From the NCBI GenBank assembly GCA_043787975.1, contig JAYVUK010000015.1, positions 65,885 through 129,884 of the forward strand: 64,000 bases of DNA. Direction: 5' to 3'. Below are positions 17,833 to 26,318 of this stretch, in pieces. Under the pieces are notes generated by a model. That model was not told the DNA's origin. It searched no databases and saw only the letters and a program-made list of their open reading frames with translations. The translations under genes were made by a program, and so were the position numbers. The first letter of the stretch is position 1; each line of letters opens with the position of its first letter. Source of the stretch: JAPLDA01 sp043787975. GTDB taxonomy: Bacteria > Bacteroidota > Bacteroidia > AKYH767-A > 2013-40CM-41-45.

Positions 17833-18495
17833 ATGAATGAATCTCCAAAAAACAAACAACAGGAACCAATGCGCTTTCTTATTTTTTCAGCTTCACTGCG
17901 GAATAATTCTCTCAATACACAATTGGCAAAATTGGCTGCCGGTGTGATTGAAAAAAATAACGGCCTCGTTGATTTTGCAAACATGAGTGAGTTTGATTGT
18001 CCTTCTTTTAACCAGGATGTGGAATCGAAAGGCATGATACCCGATGGAGCAAAAGAATTTCAGAAACGGATCCTGGCAAATGATGCGATTATTATTTCAT
18101 CACCTGAATACAATGGTTCGATGCCGGGACACGTAAAAAATTCGATTGATTGGGTTTCACGGTTTCGCCCGCAACCATTCAACGAACGACATGCTTTGCT
18201 CATGTCGGCTTCTCCTTCCATGGCCGGTGGTAACCGGGCGCTGTGGTCGCTTCGAATGCCTTTCGAACATCTCGGCACACGCGTGTATCCGAATATGTTT
18301 TCATTGGCAACAGCACACAAGGCGTTCACACCGGAAGGAAATCTTGCAGATACGACTTTGGCAAAACGATTTGAAGACAACCTCGTTGCATTCATGGCGT
18401 TGGTTGAAGCAGCTAAAAATTATCCTTGTATCAAAAAAGCATGGGTTGAATTTTTGGGAGAACATCCGGATCCGGTTACAGAGCGGGTTGAATAA
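17833..18495 (+). CDS. NADPH-dependent FMN reductase-family flavoprotein
   Basis: A 220-residue flavodoxin-like protein. The FMN phosphate loop is SASLRNNSLNTQL (about 19-31; GSxRxxSxN in relatives) and the isoalloxazine loop is SSPEYNGSMPG (about 92-102), followed by KNSIDWVSR. Such proteins reduce FMN, quinones, azo dyes or chromate with NAD(P)H and often protect against quinone stress. Cytoplasmic. A TATCTTTG box lies at 17768-17775. It precedes the DODA-type dioxygenase by 66 bases; both fit an aromatic/quinone stress response, which is an inference from context. Confidence 0.92.
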   Translation: MNESPKNKQQEPMRFLIFSASLRNNSLNTQLAKLAAGVIEKNNGLVDFANMSEFDCPSFNQDVESKGMIPDGAKEFQKRILANDAIIISSPEYNGSMPGHVKNSIDWVSRFRPQPFNERHALLMSASPSMAGGNRALWSLRMPFEHLGTRVYPNMFSLATAHKAFTPEGNLADTTLAKRFEDNLVAFMALVEAAKNYPCIKKAWVEFLGEHPDPVTERVE

Positions 18496-18561
18496 AAAAT
18501 ATTCATGAACAAATACGAAATGAAAATCCCTAAAGACGTTATCGCATCGTTGGCTTAAAAA

Positions 18562-19464
18562 ATGAACCGAAAAAAATTTTTACAAACCTTGGTCCCGATA
18601 CTGGCATCGGGACCTTTAGCAGGAGCAGCAATGAAATTGAACGAACTGAATAAAATGACTGCGCCCTTTAGCAGCACGGAACAAATGCCCGTCCTGTTTT
18701 TAGGTCACGGCAGCCCGATAAATGCCATTGAAGAAAATGAATTCGTAGCAGGATTCAGAAACATTGCTAAAACAATTCCAAAACCAAATGCCATTTTATG
18801 CGTGTCGGCTCATTGGGAAACACGAGGAACATTTGTAACGGCTATGGAAAAACCACCAACCATTCACGACTTTGGAGGATTTCCGCAAGCACTATTCGAT
18901 GTACAATATCCCGCACCCGGAAGTCCTGACTTGGCGAGAGAAACAAAAACGCTTATTAAAAAAACAGAAGTGGGTTTGGATGAAAAGTGGGGACTTGACC
19001 ACGGCGCATGGAGTGTCATCAAACATATGTACCCGAATGCAGACGTTCCTGTCATTCAAATGAGTTTGGATTATTACCAGAACGCGCAATACCATTATGA
19101 ACTGGCAAAAGAACTTTCATCACTTCGTAAAAAAGGAGTACTGATTATCGGAAGCGGAAACATGGTTCACAACCTCGGCATGGTTGCATGGGATAAATTA
19201 AATACGGTTGACTTTGCTTTTGATTGGGCAGCAGAAGCAAGAGAGAAAATGAAAAAATATATTTTGTCAAATGATCACAAAGAACTGATCAATTATAAAT
19301 CGCATGGTAAAGCATTCGATCTTGCTATTCCGACACCTGAACATTATTTGCCATTGCTGTATGCATTGGCGTTGAAAGAAGAAAACGAACAGGTGAGTTT
19401 GTTTAATGACAAAGCGATCGCAGGTTCACTTACGATGACATCGCTAAAAATTGACAAAGCTTAA
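18562..19464 (+). CDS. ygiD: 4,5-DOPA dioxygenase extradiol-like protein (LigB family)
   Basis: A 300-residue class III extradiol dioxygenase-like protein, related to plant DODA and E. coli YgiD. Metal ligands can be placed at His49 (FLGHGSP), His84 (VSAHWETRG), the His of SGNMVHNLG (about 203) and the His of PTPEHYLPL (about 259). The core starts at about residue 42. The extra N-terminal 40 residues (MNRKKFLQTLVPILASGPLA) look like a signal sequence with a single-Arg, Tat-like RKKFLQ, which E. coli YgiD lacks, so this version may be exported. Its coding DNA for that segment contains a perfect hairpin. Confidence 0.9.
   Translation: MNRKKFLQTLVPILASGPLAGAAMKLNELNKMTAPFSSTEQMPVLFLGHGSPINAIEENEFVAGFRNIAKTIPKPNAILCVSAHWETRGTFVTAMEKPPTIHDFGGFPQALFDVQYPAPGSPDLARETKTLIKKTEVGLDEKWGLDHGAWSVIKHMYPNADVPVIQMSLDYYQNAQYHYELAKELSSLRKKGVLIIGSGNMVHNLGMVAWDKLNTVDFAFDWAAEAREKMKKYILSNDHKELINYKSHGKAFDLAIPTPEHYLPLLYALALKEENEQVSLFNDKAIAGSLTMTSLKIDKA
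18591..18614. repeat. Hairpin GGTCCCGAT-actggc-ATCGGGACC inside the dioxygenase gene
   Basis: A 9-bp perfect inverted repeat with a 6-base loop, encoding LVPILASGP in the putative signal peptide. The inner TCCCGAT/ATCGGGA arms equal those of the intergenic hairpin at 13399-13416. Confidence 0.75.
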
Positions 19465-19586
19465 ACATACGTTTAGCTGAGATTGGGATTCCCGAACCCG
19501 TTCAGACCCGAAAAATTCCGTTTCAGTAATTTATTTTAAAGAATCGGAATCCGGACTTTTTATCTTTCGCATATTAACCTGCATCT

Positions 19587-21080
19587 ATGAAAAAAAATTT
19601 ACTACTCATTTACCTGCTTCTTTTAATTTCATTTCAACTCACCGCTCAATCGTGGCAATGGGCGCTTTCGGCAGGATCAAATCCGCGATCGCAGGCAGTC
19701 ACAATAAAACAAGACCACGATAAAAATGTTTACGTTGCTTCCTACACAGATTCTGTAAGCACACGTAAGTCAACTCAATTTGAAAAACGGGACATTGCAC
19801 AACAAATCGTTTGGCAAAAACAAATTGACGGTGATGCGACCATTACTGATTTGGAAATTAATGCAGCCAATCACGCAGTGGTTGCCGGTTATTTTTTAGG
19901 AACCATTTCTGTTGACGGAACTATTTTGACCAGTTTCTCCCCTACTTTCAACAGCGGTTTTATTTTTGAAACAGATGAAACGGGAACCATACAATGGGTT
20001 CACGATTTTAATCCCGTTAGCGGAGATTTTAAAACCAAAGATTTATTCATCGCAGCTGATGGCAACATGTATCTCACTTCTGAGGTGTCAGGAAGTTTTG
20101 GCTTCTGCGCCTTTCATAAATTAAATGCACAAGGTGTTCTTGTAAAGAATGAATTCAATAATAATTCTGAGAACAGAACCTTCACACATATTTTAACTGA
20201 CGCGGACGACAATGTTTACCTGAGCGGAACTTGTGGCAACGGAGCTACATTTGATTCGATCAGTGCCAACGCTGCTTTTTCTTACCAGAACTTTTTAATA
20301 AAATACGACAGTTCGTTCAAAGCGCAATGGTTCATATCACACGAGTACATCACGTTTGATGATAACAACAGTTTGTCAACCGACGGACAAAATCTCTATT
20401 GGGCTTTCAATGATTTTAAATTGAGTATGGATACGGTTAAGATTATCAAATGCGACCACAACGGACAAATACTGAATACGGTCAACGGCCCGCTTGACAA
20501 TGCCTTTTTTCCTGCTATCAGTTACGAGGCGGATCGATCCGGCAACAGTGTTTTGGTGTTGAATATTTATACACATTTATATTTTTACCGGTACGACAAT
20601 GCATTCAACATTACATGGCAGGATACCATTTACACAAGCACTTCCGGTTTTCCATTTCACCAGGGGCTCTCTTGTTATGATTCTTCGTTTTATTTTTCTT
20701 CTTACTATTTAAATGACACGTTGCAATTTGACAATTTAATGCTCCTCAATCCAAATACAGGTGCGAATTATCCTTCAGATATTTTTATTTCGAAATGGAG
20801 TAGCCAACAATCTGTTTCTGTGAATACTATTGAAGAAGATAATTCCGTTGTTCTGCTTCCAAATCCCGCAACGAGCGAATTGAATATTGAAAATTTAAAA
20901 TTGAAGGATGGCGGAATGATAAAAATTTTTGATGCAGTGGGGAATCTTGTTTATTCAGAACAAGTCACGAGTTCAACTTTAAAAATTCAAACTTTGAATT
21001 TTAAAAAGGGAGTTTATTTTTTACAGATGATGAATAAAGAGCACGTTTCTTATGCTCACATGAAATTTGTGAAGATGTGA
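19587..21080 (+). CDS. T9SS cargo, SBBP/propeller-like surface protein
   Basis: A 497-residue protein with signal peptide (1-20, LLLISFQLTAQ). The body shows recurring strand units with an AxxxVYLSGTC/NVYVASYTD pattern (DKNVYVASYTD, DGNMYLTSEVSG, DDNVYLSGTCGN), as in SBBP beta-propeller repeats. Residues about 425-497 (VVLLPNPATSELNI to the end) form a type A sorting domain. Not enzymatic as far as can be seen. It ends 11 bases from the convergent DUF1028 gene, with no clear terminator between them. Confidence 0.85.
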   Translation: MKKNLLLIYLLLLISFQLTAQSWQWALSAGSNPRSQAVTIKQDHDKNVYVASYTDSVSTRKSTQFEKRDIAQQIVWQKQIDGDATITDLEINAANHAVVAGYFLGTISVDGTILTSFSPTFNSGFIFETDETGTIQWVHDFNPVSGDFKTKDLFIAADGNMYLTSEVSGSFGFCAFHKLNAQGVLVKNEFNNNSENRTFTHILTDADDNVYLSGTCGNGATFDSISANAAFSYQNFLIKYDSSFKAQWFISHEYITFDDNNSLSTDGQNLYWAFNDFKLSMDTVKIIKCDHNGQILNTVNGPLDNAFFPAISYEADRSGNSVLVLNIYTHLYFYRYDNAFNITWQDTIYTSTSGFPFHQGLSCYDSSFYFSSYYLNDTLQFDNLMLLNPNTGANYPSDIFISKWSSQQSVSVNTIEEDNSVVLLPNPATSELNIENLKLKDGGMIKIFDAVGNLVYSEQVTSSTLKIQTLNFKKGVYFLQMMNKEHVSYAHMKFVKM

Positions 21081-21091
21081 TTTTCAAAAAG

Positions 21092-22096
21092 TCATTCCTT
21101 GATCAACCTGGAAGAAAAAGATTCACCGTTCTCATCGGTTCCTTTGAGAAAGTAAATTCCTTTCGTGAGATCAACAACATTCAAAAAAGATTCTCTCTTA
21201 TTTGTTACCTGGATTGTTTTGATAATTTCTCCCAATGGGTTTACGAGTTTAATTGTCCCGGAAAAATTATTCGTAACAATTGTAACAACTTCTGAAACAG
21301 GATTCGGAAAACTTTTTATAGTGAATTTACCCGGTAGAGAAGAAACAGAAGTAACCAGGCATCCTCCCCAATTGTTGAACAAAACCTGGAGACTGTCAAT
21401 CGGATCAATATGATTCGGATACGTATTGACACGCTTGTCTAAGTAAAGAGCATTTACGTTATCACCCGGATTTGCAACACGGATAAAAGCTGAGAACGAT
21501 GAAATACCAAACGTATCACAGCGTGTATCAGCGCCAACCACTTTAGCGCCCTGCAAAGCAGCCATTAACCTGCAGGCAAGAGTTCCCTGCGTATTTAAAA
21601 ACCTGGACTCCATCGAATCTAGAATTTGCTGCCCGAGTAATGTATTTCCCTGGATTGAATAATAAGAACCTGTGATATGATTCTTATATGGATCACAATT
21701 TGTCCCCGTGTATGCTGCACTGCGGCCTCCACCCACCAGATCAACAATTCCATATTGGCGCTTTGTGGGATTATTCTGTACATCATGTGCTGTTAATGAA
21801 TCAATGATTTGTTGAGGAGACAGGATTCCTAAATTCATTAATGTGCGACCGTAATTCTGGTTTGCTGCATACCAATATGCCTGTGTATGAATGACACCGA
21901 CTCCCGGATGAACATCGCTGATGATGATGGCACCTGTAGATGCGCTTGTGATACAGGTCGCTCCAGCGCTTCCAACCTGACCTGTCGCAGAATCAACAGC
22001 ACAAATGGAAAACGTATCTGCAAAAATGAAAGCTGAATAAAAAAAAGAGAATGCAAGAATAAATGTCCTACAGGTAATCGAGTAAATCGTTTTCAT
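21092..22096 (-). CDS. Secreted DUF1028 (Ntn-hydrolase-like) protein with T9SS domain
   Basis: A 334-residue protein. The signal peptide (1-26) ends FIFADTFS. The DUF1028 domain spans about 27-240: TFSICAVDSATGQVGSAGAT at the start, ISDVHPGVGVIHTQAYW, GIVDLVGGGRSAAYTG, and GNTLLGQQILDSME. DUF1028 proteins have an Ntn-hydrolase-like fold and are of unproven function. Residues about 262-334 (IKSFPNPVSEVVTIV to the end) add a type A sorting domain, so this one works outside the cell. A TATATTTG box is at 22160-22167 on the minus strand. Confidence 0.87.
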   Translation of the reverse strand: MKTIYSITCRTFILAFSFFYSAFIFADTFSICAVDSATGQVGSAGATCITSASTGAIIISDVHPGVGVIHTQAYWYAANQNYGRTLMNLGILSPQQIIDSLTAHDVQNNPTKRQYGIVDLVGGGRSAAYTGTNCDPYKNHITGSYYSIQGNTLLGQQILDSMESRFLNTQGTLACRLMAALQGAKVVGADTRCDTFGISSFSAFIRVANPGDNVNALYLDKRVNTYPNHIDPIDSLQVLFNNWGGCLVTSVSSLPGKFTIKSFPNPVSEVVTIVTNNFSGTIKLVNPLGEIIKTIQVTNKRESFLNVVDLTKGIYFLKGTDENGESFSSRLIKE

Positions 22097-22233
22097 TTTT
22101 ATTCAGGTTTTATTTTAATGTTGCTATTGAAAGTTGTACATAAAACAAAAATTGAATAACAAATATACCTTTTCTTTTAGAAGTCGAAATTGATTTGTGA
22201 AGTGTGTTTATCAGCTTAAAAAAAAATCCTCTT

Positions 22234-22264
22234 TTGGGGGCATCGCCACACTTGACTATATTTG
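22234..22264 (+). promoter_or_regulatory. Bacteroidota-type promoter of icmF
   Basis: TTG (22234-22236), 20-base spacer, TATATTTG (22257-22264). The ATG at 22280 is only 16 bases after the -7 box, so the leader is about 9 bases. Confidence 0.75.
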
Positions 22265-22279
22265 CCATTTACATAACAA

Positions 22280-25200
22280 ATGAAAAAGATCGAACCCTAT
22301 CATCCGAAAAATAAAATCAGGATTGTAACAGCCGCTTCACTTTTTGACGGGCATGATGCTGCCATCAATATTATGCGCAGAATCATACAGGCAAGTGGTG
22401 CTGAAGTCATCCATCTCGGCCACGATCGAAGCGTATTGGAAGTAGTCAACTGCGCGATACAGGAAGACGTGCAGGCAATCGCGATGACTTCCTACCAGGG
22501 TGGCCACATCGAGTATTTCAAATACATGTTCGATCTTTTAAAAGAGCAAGGTTGCGAACGGATAAAGATTTTTGGTGGTGGTGGCGGCGTTATTCTTCCC
22601 AATGAAATTGAGGAATTGCAGAAGTACGGCATTACACGGATTTATTCTCCTGATGACGGTCGTTCGATGGGTTTGCAGGGAATGATCAATGACATGTTGC
22701 AAAAATGCGACTTCGCAACAGGCGTAAACCTGAACGGAGAAATAAAAGAACTTGCCAAGAAAAATCAGAAAGCAATTGCGCATTTGATTTCCTGCGCAGA
22801 AAATAACCACGCTGAGTTTAAAAAAATATTTCCAGGTTCCGGTTTTGAGAAATCAGAAATCAGAAATCTGAAATCTGAAATTAGCGAAACACCGGTTCTT
22901 GGAATTACTGGAACTGGAGGAGCGGGAAAATCTTCGCTCGTGGATGAATTGGTCAGAAGATTTTTGATAGACTTCAGCGAAAAAAATATTGCCATCGTTT
23001 CTGTAGATCCTTCCAAACGCAAGACAGGCGGTGCGTTGCTCGGTGACCGTATCCGGATGAATTCGATCACCAATCCGCATGTGTACATGCGTTCGCTTGC
23101 AACACGGCAAAGTAATCTTGCACTTTCCAATTATGTGAAAGACGCTGTTGATGTATTGAAAGCAGCTCATTATGATTTAATCATCCTTGAAACCTCAGGC
23201 ATCGGTCAAAGCGATACGGAGATCATTGAACATTCGGATATTTCCCTGTATGTGATGACGCCCGATTACGGAGCAGCAACACAACTCGAAAAAATTGACA
23301 TGCTCGATTTCGCCGACATCATCGCGCTGAATAAATTTGATAAACGCGGAGCGCTGGATGCCTTGCGTGATGTAAAGAAACAATTCAAACGCAACCACCA
23401 GTTGTGGGAGACAGCCGATGATGCGATTCCTGTGTACGGAACCATTGCTTCTCAATTCAATGATCCGGGAATGAATCGCTTGTATCGCGCAGTGATTGAC
23501 AAACTGAACGAGAAACTCGGAACTGATTTCAAATCATCATCGGTCATTACAACTGACGAGTCAGAAAAAATTTACATCATCCCTCCTGCCCGGACGCGCT
23601 ACCTGAGCGAGATTTCAGAGAACAACAGGAGTTATGACCAGTGGGTGAAAGAGCAATGTGAAGTTGCCGATAAACTGCAATCATTCAGTGAAACGATTCA
23701 GCATTTTGAAAAATCAGAAATCAAAAATCCGAAACCCGAAATTGTATCTGAACTTAAAAATGTTTCGAAAGAACTTGAGAGAAGTTTAGATGGAAACAAT
23801 AAAAAGATCATTGAAGATTGGGAACAGAAGCGTCAGAAGTACATCGATGAATTTTATATTTATAAAGTACGGGACAAAGAGATCAAAGTAAAAACTCATA
23901 CCGAATCACTTTCACATTTACAGATTCCGAAAGTAGAAACTCCGCGTTACAAAGGATGGGGAGATATTTTACGTTGGAACCTGCAGGAAAATGTTCCGGG
24001 GGAATTTCCCTTCACTGCAGGTGTCTATCCTTTCAAACGAACTGAAGAAGATCCGACGCGCATGTTTGCCGGAGAAGGCGGACCGGAACGAACCAACCGC
24101 AGATTTCATTATGTAAGTGCGGGACTGCCTGCGAAACGCTTGTCCACAGCGTTCGACAGCGTTACTTTATACGGACAGGATCCTGACCACCGTCCTGATA
24201 TTTACGGTAAGATCGGCAACAGCGGTGTTTCCATTTGTTGTTTGGATGATGCAAAAAAATTATACAGCGGTTTTAATCTTGCTGATCCGAAGACTTCTGT
24301 CTCGATGACCATCAACGGTCCGGCTTCGATCATGACAGGATTTTTTATGAATGCTGCCATTGACCAGCAGTGCGAGTTGTATATCAAACAACATGGATTG
24401 GAAGAGGAGATCAATAAAACAATTGAAAAGATATTTAAAGACAAAAAAGTAAAACGTCCTTCTTACCAGGGAGAACTTCCGAAAGGCAATGACGGATTGG
24501 GATTGATGCTACTTGGAATTACAGGTGACCAGGTTTTACCGGAAGATGTGTACAAAAAAATAAAAGAAGACACGTTGCATAAAGTTCGAGGAACGGTGCA
24601 AGCGGATATTTTGAAAGAAGACCAGGCGCAAAATACCTGCATCTTCTCCACTGAATTTTCCCTGCGGCTGATGGGTGATGTGCAACAATATTTCATCGAC
24701 CACAAAATCAGAAACTTTTATTCCGTTTCTATTAGCGGTTATCACATCGCTGAGGCAGGCGCCAATCCTGTTACGCAACTTGCGTTGACGTTATCGAATG
24801 GGTTTACGTATGTTGAATATTATCTCTCGCGTGGAATGGACATCAACAAGTTCGCTCCAAATCTTTCTTTCTTTTTCTCGAATGGAATTGATCCCGAGTA
24901 CGCCGTGATCGGCAAAGTGGCGCGAAGAATCTGGGCGAAAGCCATGAAGCTGAAATACAAAGCAGACGAACGTTCGCAAATGCTGAAGTATCATATTCAG
25001 ACTTCTGGTCGTTCGTTGCATGCACAGGAAATTGATTTCAATGATATACGAACCACCTTGCAGGCACTCTATGCAATTTATGATAATTGCAATTCACTTC
25101 ACACCAATGCGTACGATGAAGCGATCACTACGCCAACAGAAGAAAGTGTGCGAAGAGCCATTGCGATTCAACTTATCATCAACCAGGAATTAGGTCTCGC

Positions 25201-25687
25201 AAAAAATGAAAACCCGATGCAAGGCTCTTTCATCATCGAAGAATTAACGGATCTTGTAGAAGAAGCTGTGCTGACTGAATTTGATCGCATCACCGAACGA
25301 GGCGGCGTGCTTGGAGCAATGGAAACGATGTACCAGCGGGGAAAAATACAAGAGGAGAGTTTGTATTATGAAACACTCAAACACAACGGGCAATACCCGA
25401 TTGTCGGTGTCAACACATTTTTATCAAGCAAAGGTTCTCCGACCATCGTTCCGAAAGAAGTGATTCGCGCAACACAGGAAGAAAAGGAATACCAGATTAC
25501 CATGTTGAAAGAGCTTCACAAAAAAGGCGCGGATAAAAAAGATGAAATGCTGAAACGGTTACAGGTAGCAGCCGTGAAAAACGAAAACATGTTCGCTGAG
25601 TTAATGGAAGCAACTAAATATTGCTCACTTGGCCAGATCACCAACGCGCTGTTTGAAGTCGGAGGACAGTACCGTAGAAACATGTAA
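22280..25687 (+). CDS. icmF: Fused isobutyryl-CoA mutase (IcmF-type)
   Basis: An 1135-residue adenosylcobalamin enzyme that interconverts isobutyryl-CoA and n-butyryl-CoA and carries its own G-protein chaperone. Domain order: B12-binding domain 10-150 with the cobalt ligand His25 in LFDGHDAAIN and the IFGGGGGVI loop; MeaB-like GTPase about 205-420 with Walker A GTGGAGKSS (about 210-218) and NKFD guanine motif; linker helices; TIM-barrel mutase about 560-1135 with YPFKRTEEDPTRMFAGEGG. This order and length are typical of IcmF rather than methylmalonyl-CoA mutase. Both interdomain linkers (about 190-202 and 476-492) are encoded by tandem AAATCAGAAATC words. Substrate choice versus pivalyl- or ethylmalonyl-type mutases cannot be settled by eye. 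Confidence 0.95.
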   Translation: MKKIEPYHPKNKIRIVTAASLFDGHDAAINIMRRIIQASGAEVIHLGHDRSVLEVVNCAIQEDVQAIAMTSYQGGHIEYFKYMFDLLKEQGCERIKIFGGGGGVILPNEIEELQKYGITRIYSPDDGRSMGLQGMINDMLQKCDFATGVNLNGEIKELAKKNQKAIAHLISCAENNHAEFKKIFPGSGFEKSEIRNLKSEISETPVLGITGTGGAGKSSLVDELVRRFLIDFSEKNIAIVSVDPSKRKTGGALLGDRIRMNSITNPHVYMRSLATRQSNLALSNYVKDAVDVLKAAHYDLIILETSGIGQSDTEIIEHSDISLYVMTPDYGAATQLEKIDMLDFADIIALNKFDKRGALDALRDVKKQFKRNHQLWETADDAIPVYGTIASQFNDPGMNRLYRAVIDKLNEKLGTDFKSSSVITTDESEKIYIIPPARTRYLSEISENNRSYDQWVKEQCEVADKLQSFSETIQHFEKSEIKNPKPEIVSELKNVSKELERSLDGNNKKIIEDWEQKRQKYIDEFYIYKVRDKEIKVKTHTESLSHLQIPKVETPRYKGWGDILRWNLQENVPGEFPFTAGVYPFKRTEEDPTRMFAGEGGPERTNRRFHYVSAGLPAKRLSTAFDSVTLYGQDPDHRPDIYGKIGNSGVSICCLDDAKKLYSGFNLADPKTSVSMTINGPASIMTGFFMNAAIDQQCELYIKQHGLEEEINKTIEKIFKDKKVKRPSYQGELPKGNDGLGLMLLGITGDQVLPEDVYKKIKEDTLHKVRGTVQADILKEDQAQNTCIFSTEFSLRLMGDVQQYFIDHKIRNFYSVSISGYHIAEAGANPVTQLALTLSNGFTYVEYYLSRGMDINKFAPNLSFFFSNGIDPEYAVIGKVARRIWAKAMKLKYKADERSQMLKYHIQTSGRSLHAQEIDFNDIRTTLQALYAIYDNCNSLHTNAYDEAITTPTEESVRRAIAIQLIINQELGLAKNENPMQGSFIIEELTDLVEEAVLTEFDRITERGGVLGAMETMYQRGKIQEESLYYETLKHNGQYPIVGVNTFLSSKGSPTIVPKEVIRATQEEKEYQITMLKELHKKGADKKDEMLKRLQVAAVKNENMFAELMEATKYCSLGQITNALFEVGGQYRRNM
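22848..22888. repeat. In-frame word repeat in icmF, first linker
   Basis: AGAAATCAGAAATCAGAAAT then CTGAAATCTGAAATTAG. It encodes EKSEIRNLKSEIS between the B12-binding and GTPase domains. Confidence 0.75.
23704..23742. repeat. In-frame word repeat in icmF, second linker
   Basis: AAATCAGAAATCAAAAATCC followed by GAAACCCGAAATTG. It encodes EKSEIKNPKPEI between the GTPase and mutase domains and uses the same word as the first linker. Confidence 0.7.
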
Positions 25688-26008
25688 TTACTAAGTACGA
25701 ATTAATACGAACGTACGAATACCCGAATCAGGCATCGTTACTTTTCATAGACTGTAAAGTCAAAACCTTTCTATTTCTTTATCATAAAACCTGATTCTTT
25801 ACAAACACTTTTTCCGGAAATCTTACATGCGCACCTTCTCACTTGCGCACCTTCTCACTTTCAAATTATTGTTCATTCGATGTTTTAACGCACTACATCA
25901 AAAATATCCTGCACCACTTCATCCACTTTCTTGCATCTGTAACACCCTTCTTTTTACTGCCGGGAAGAGACGGGAATTCGTCCGTACTACCTGTTAAACA
26001 TACATACA
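25688..26008. other. Intergenic region with two word-repeat patches
   Basis: The first patch (25692-25726) has TACGAAT-type words; the second (25829-25862) has two tandem copies of GCACCTTCTCACTT. The remaining 140 bases before the small gene at 26009 show no clear promoter box or terminator; no reading frame there resembles a known protein. Confidence 0.6.
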
Positions 26009-26188
26009 ATGAAAAACGAACCTGTAGTAACGTACAATCACATGGAAGAAGATGAGTCAAAACATTCGCATGAACTGTTTTCTTCAAAAGAAAAAGGTTC
26101 TGTGCCGATCAGCATCTACATGATTTTTGTCGTGGATGTGATTCTTATTTCAGCGTTGATCTATTTCGCTGCCAGGGCAATCTTTTAA
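26009..26188 (+). CDS. Small single-span membrane protein, 59 residues
   Basis: ATG at 26009, stop at 26186-26188. The first 32 residues are polar and acidic with a His/Glu/Ser-rich stretch (NHMEEDESKHSHELFSS), followed by one transmembrane helix VPISIYMIFVVDVILISAL and a short Arg-containing tail. This suggests an N-in or N-out bitopic inner membrane protein. No family recognised. A strong terminator starts 27 bases after the stop, which supports a real transcription unit. It is shorter than usual gene-calling cut-offs. Confidence 0.65.
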   Translation: MKNEPVVTYNHMEEDESKHSHELFSSKEKGSVPISIYMIFVVDVILISALIYFAARAIF

Positions 26189-26215
26189 AAAGACTATCTA
26201 TCTGGATTATAGATG

Positions 26216-26250
26216 AAGGTTCAGCCTGAAATGGCAGAACCTTTTTTTAT
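26216..26250 (+). terminator. Rho-independent terminator after the 59-residue gene
   Basis: AAGGTTC-a-GCC-tgaaat-GGC-a-GAACCTT (26216-26243) followed by a T-rich run (CTTTTTTTATTTT). Confidence 0.85.
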
Positions 26251-26254
26251 TTTA

Positions 26255-26286
26255 TTGCAGCGGGTAAGGGGATATTTATAATTTTG
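26255..26286 (+). promoter_or_regulatory. Bacteroidota-type promoter
   Basis: TTG (26255-26257), 21-base spacer, TAATTTTG (26279-26286), 32 bases before the ATG at 26319. Confidence 0.7.
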
Positions 26287-26318
26287 TCCGAATATTTCAA
26301 ACCAAAAAACCTGCTCTT

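Noticed and set aside
18505..18558. 17-codon frame between the FMN reductase and dioxygenase genes
   Set aside because: It reads MNKYEMKIPKDVIASLA with no recognisable domain or terminator; too short to support as a gene. It may be a remnant.
22100..22279. Cobalamin riboswitch before icmF
   Set aside because: The gap is short, contains a promoter only 16 bases from the start codon, and lacks the B12-box type sequence.
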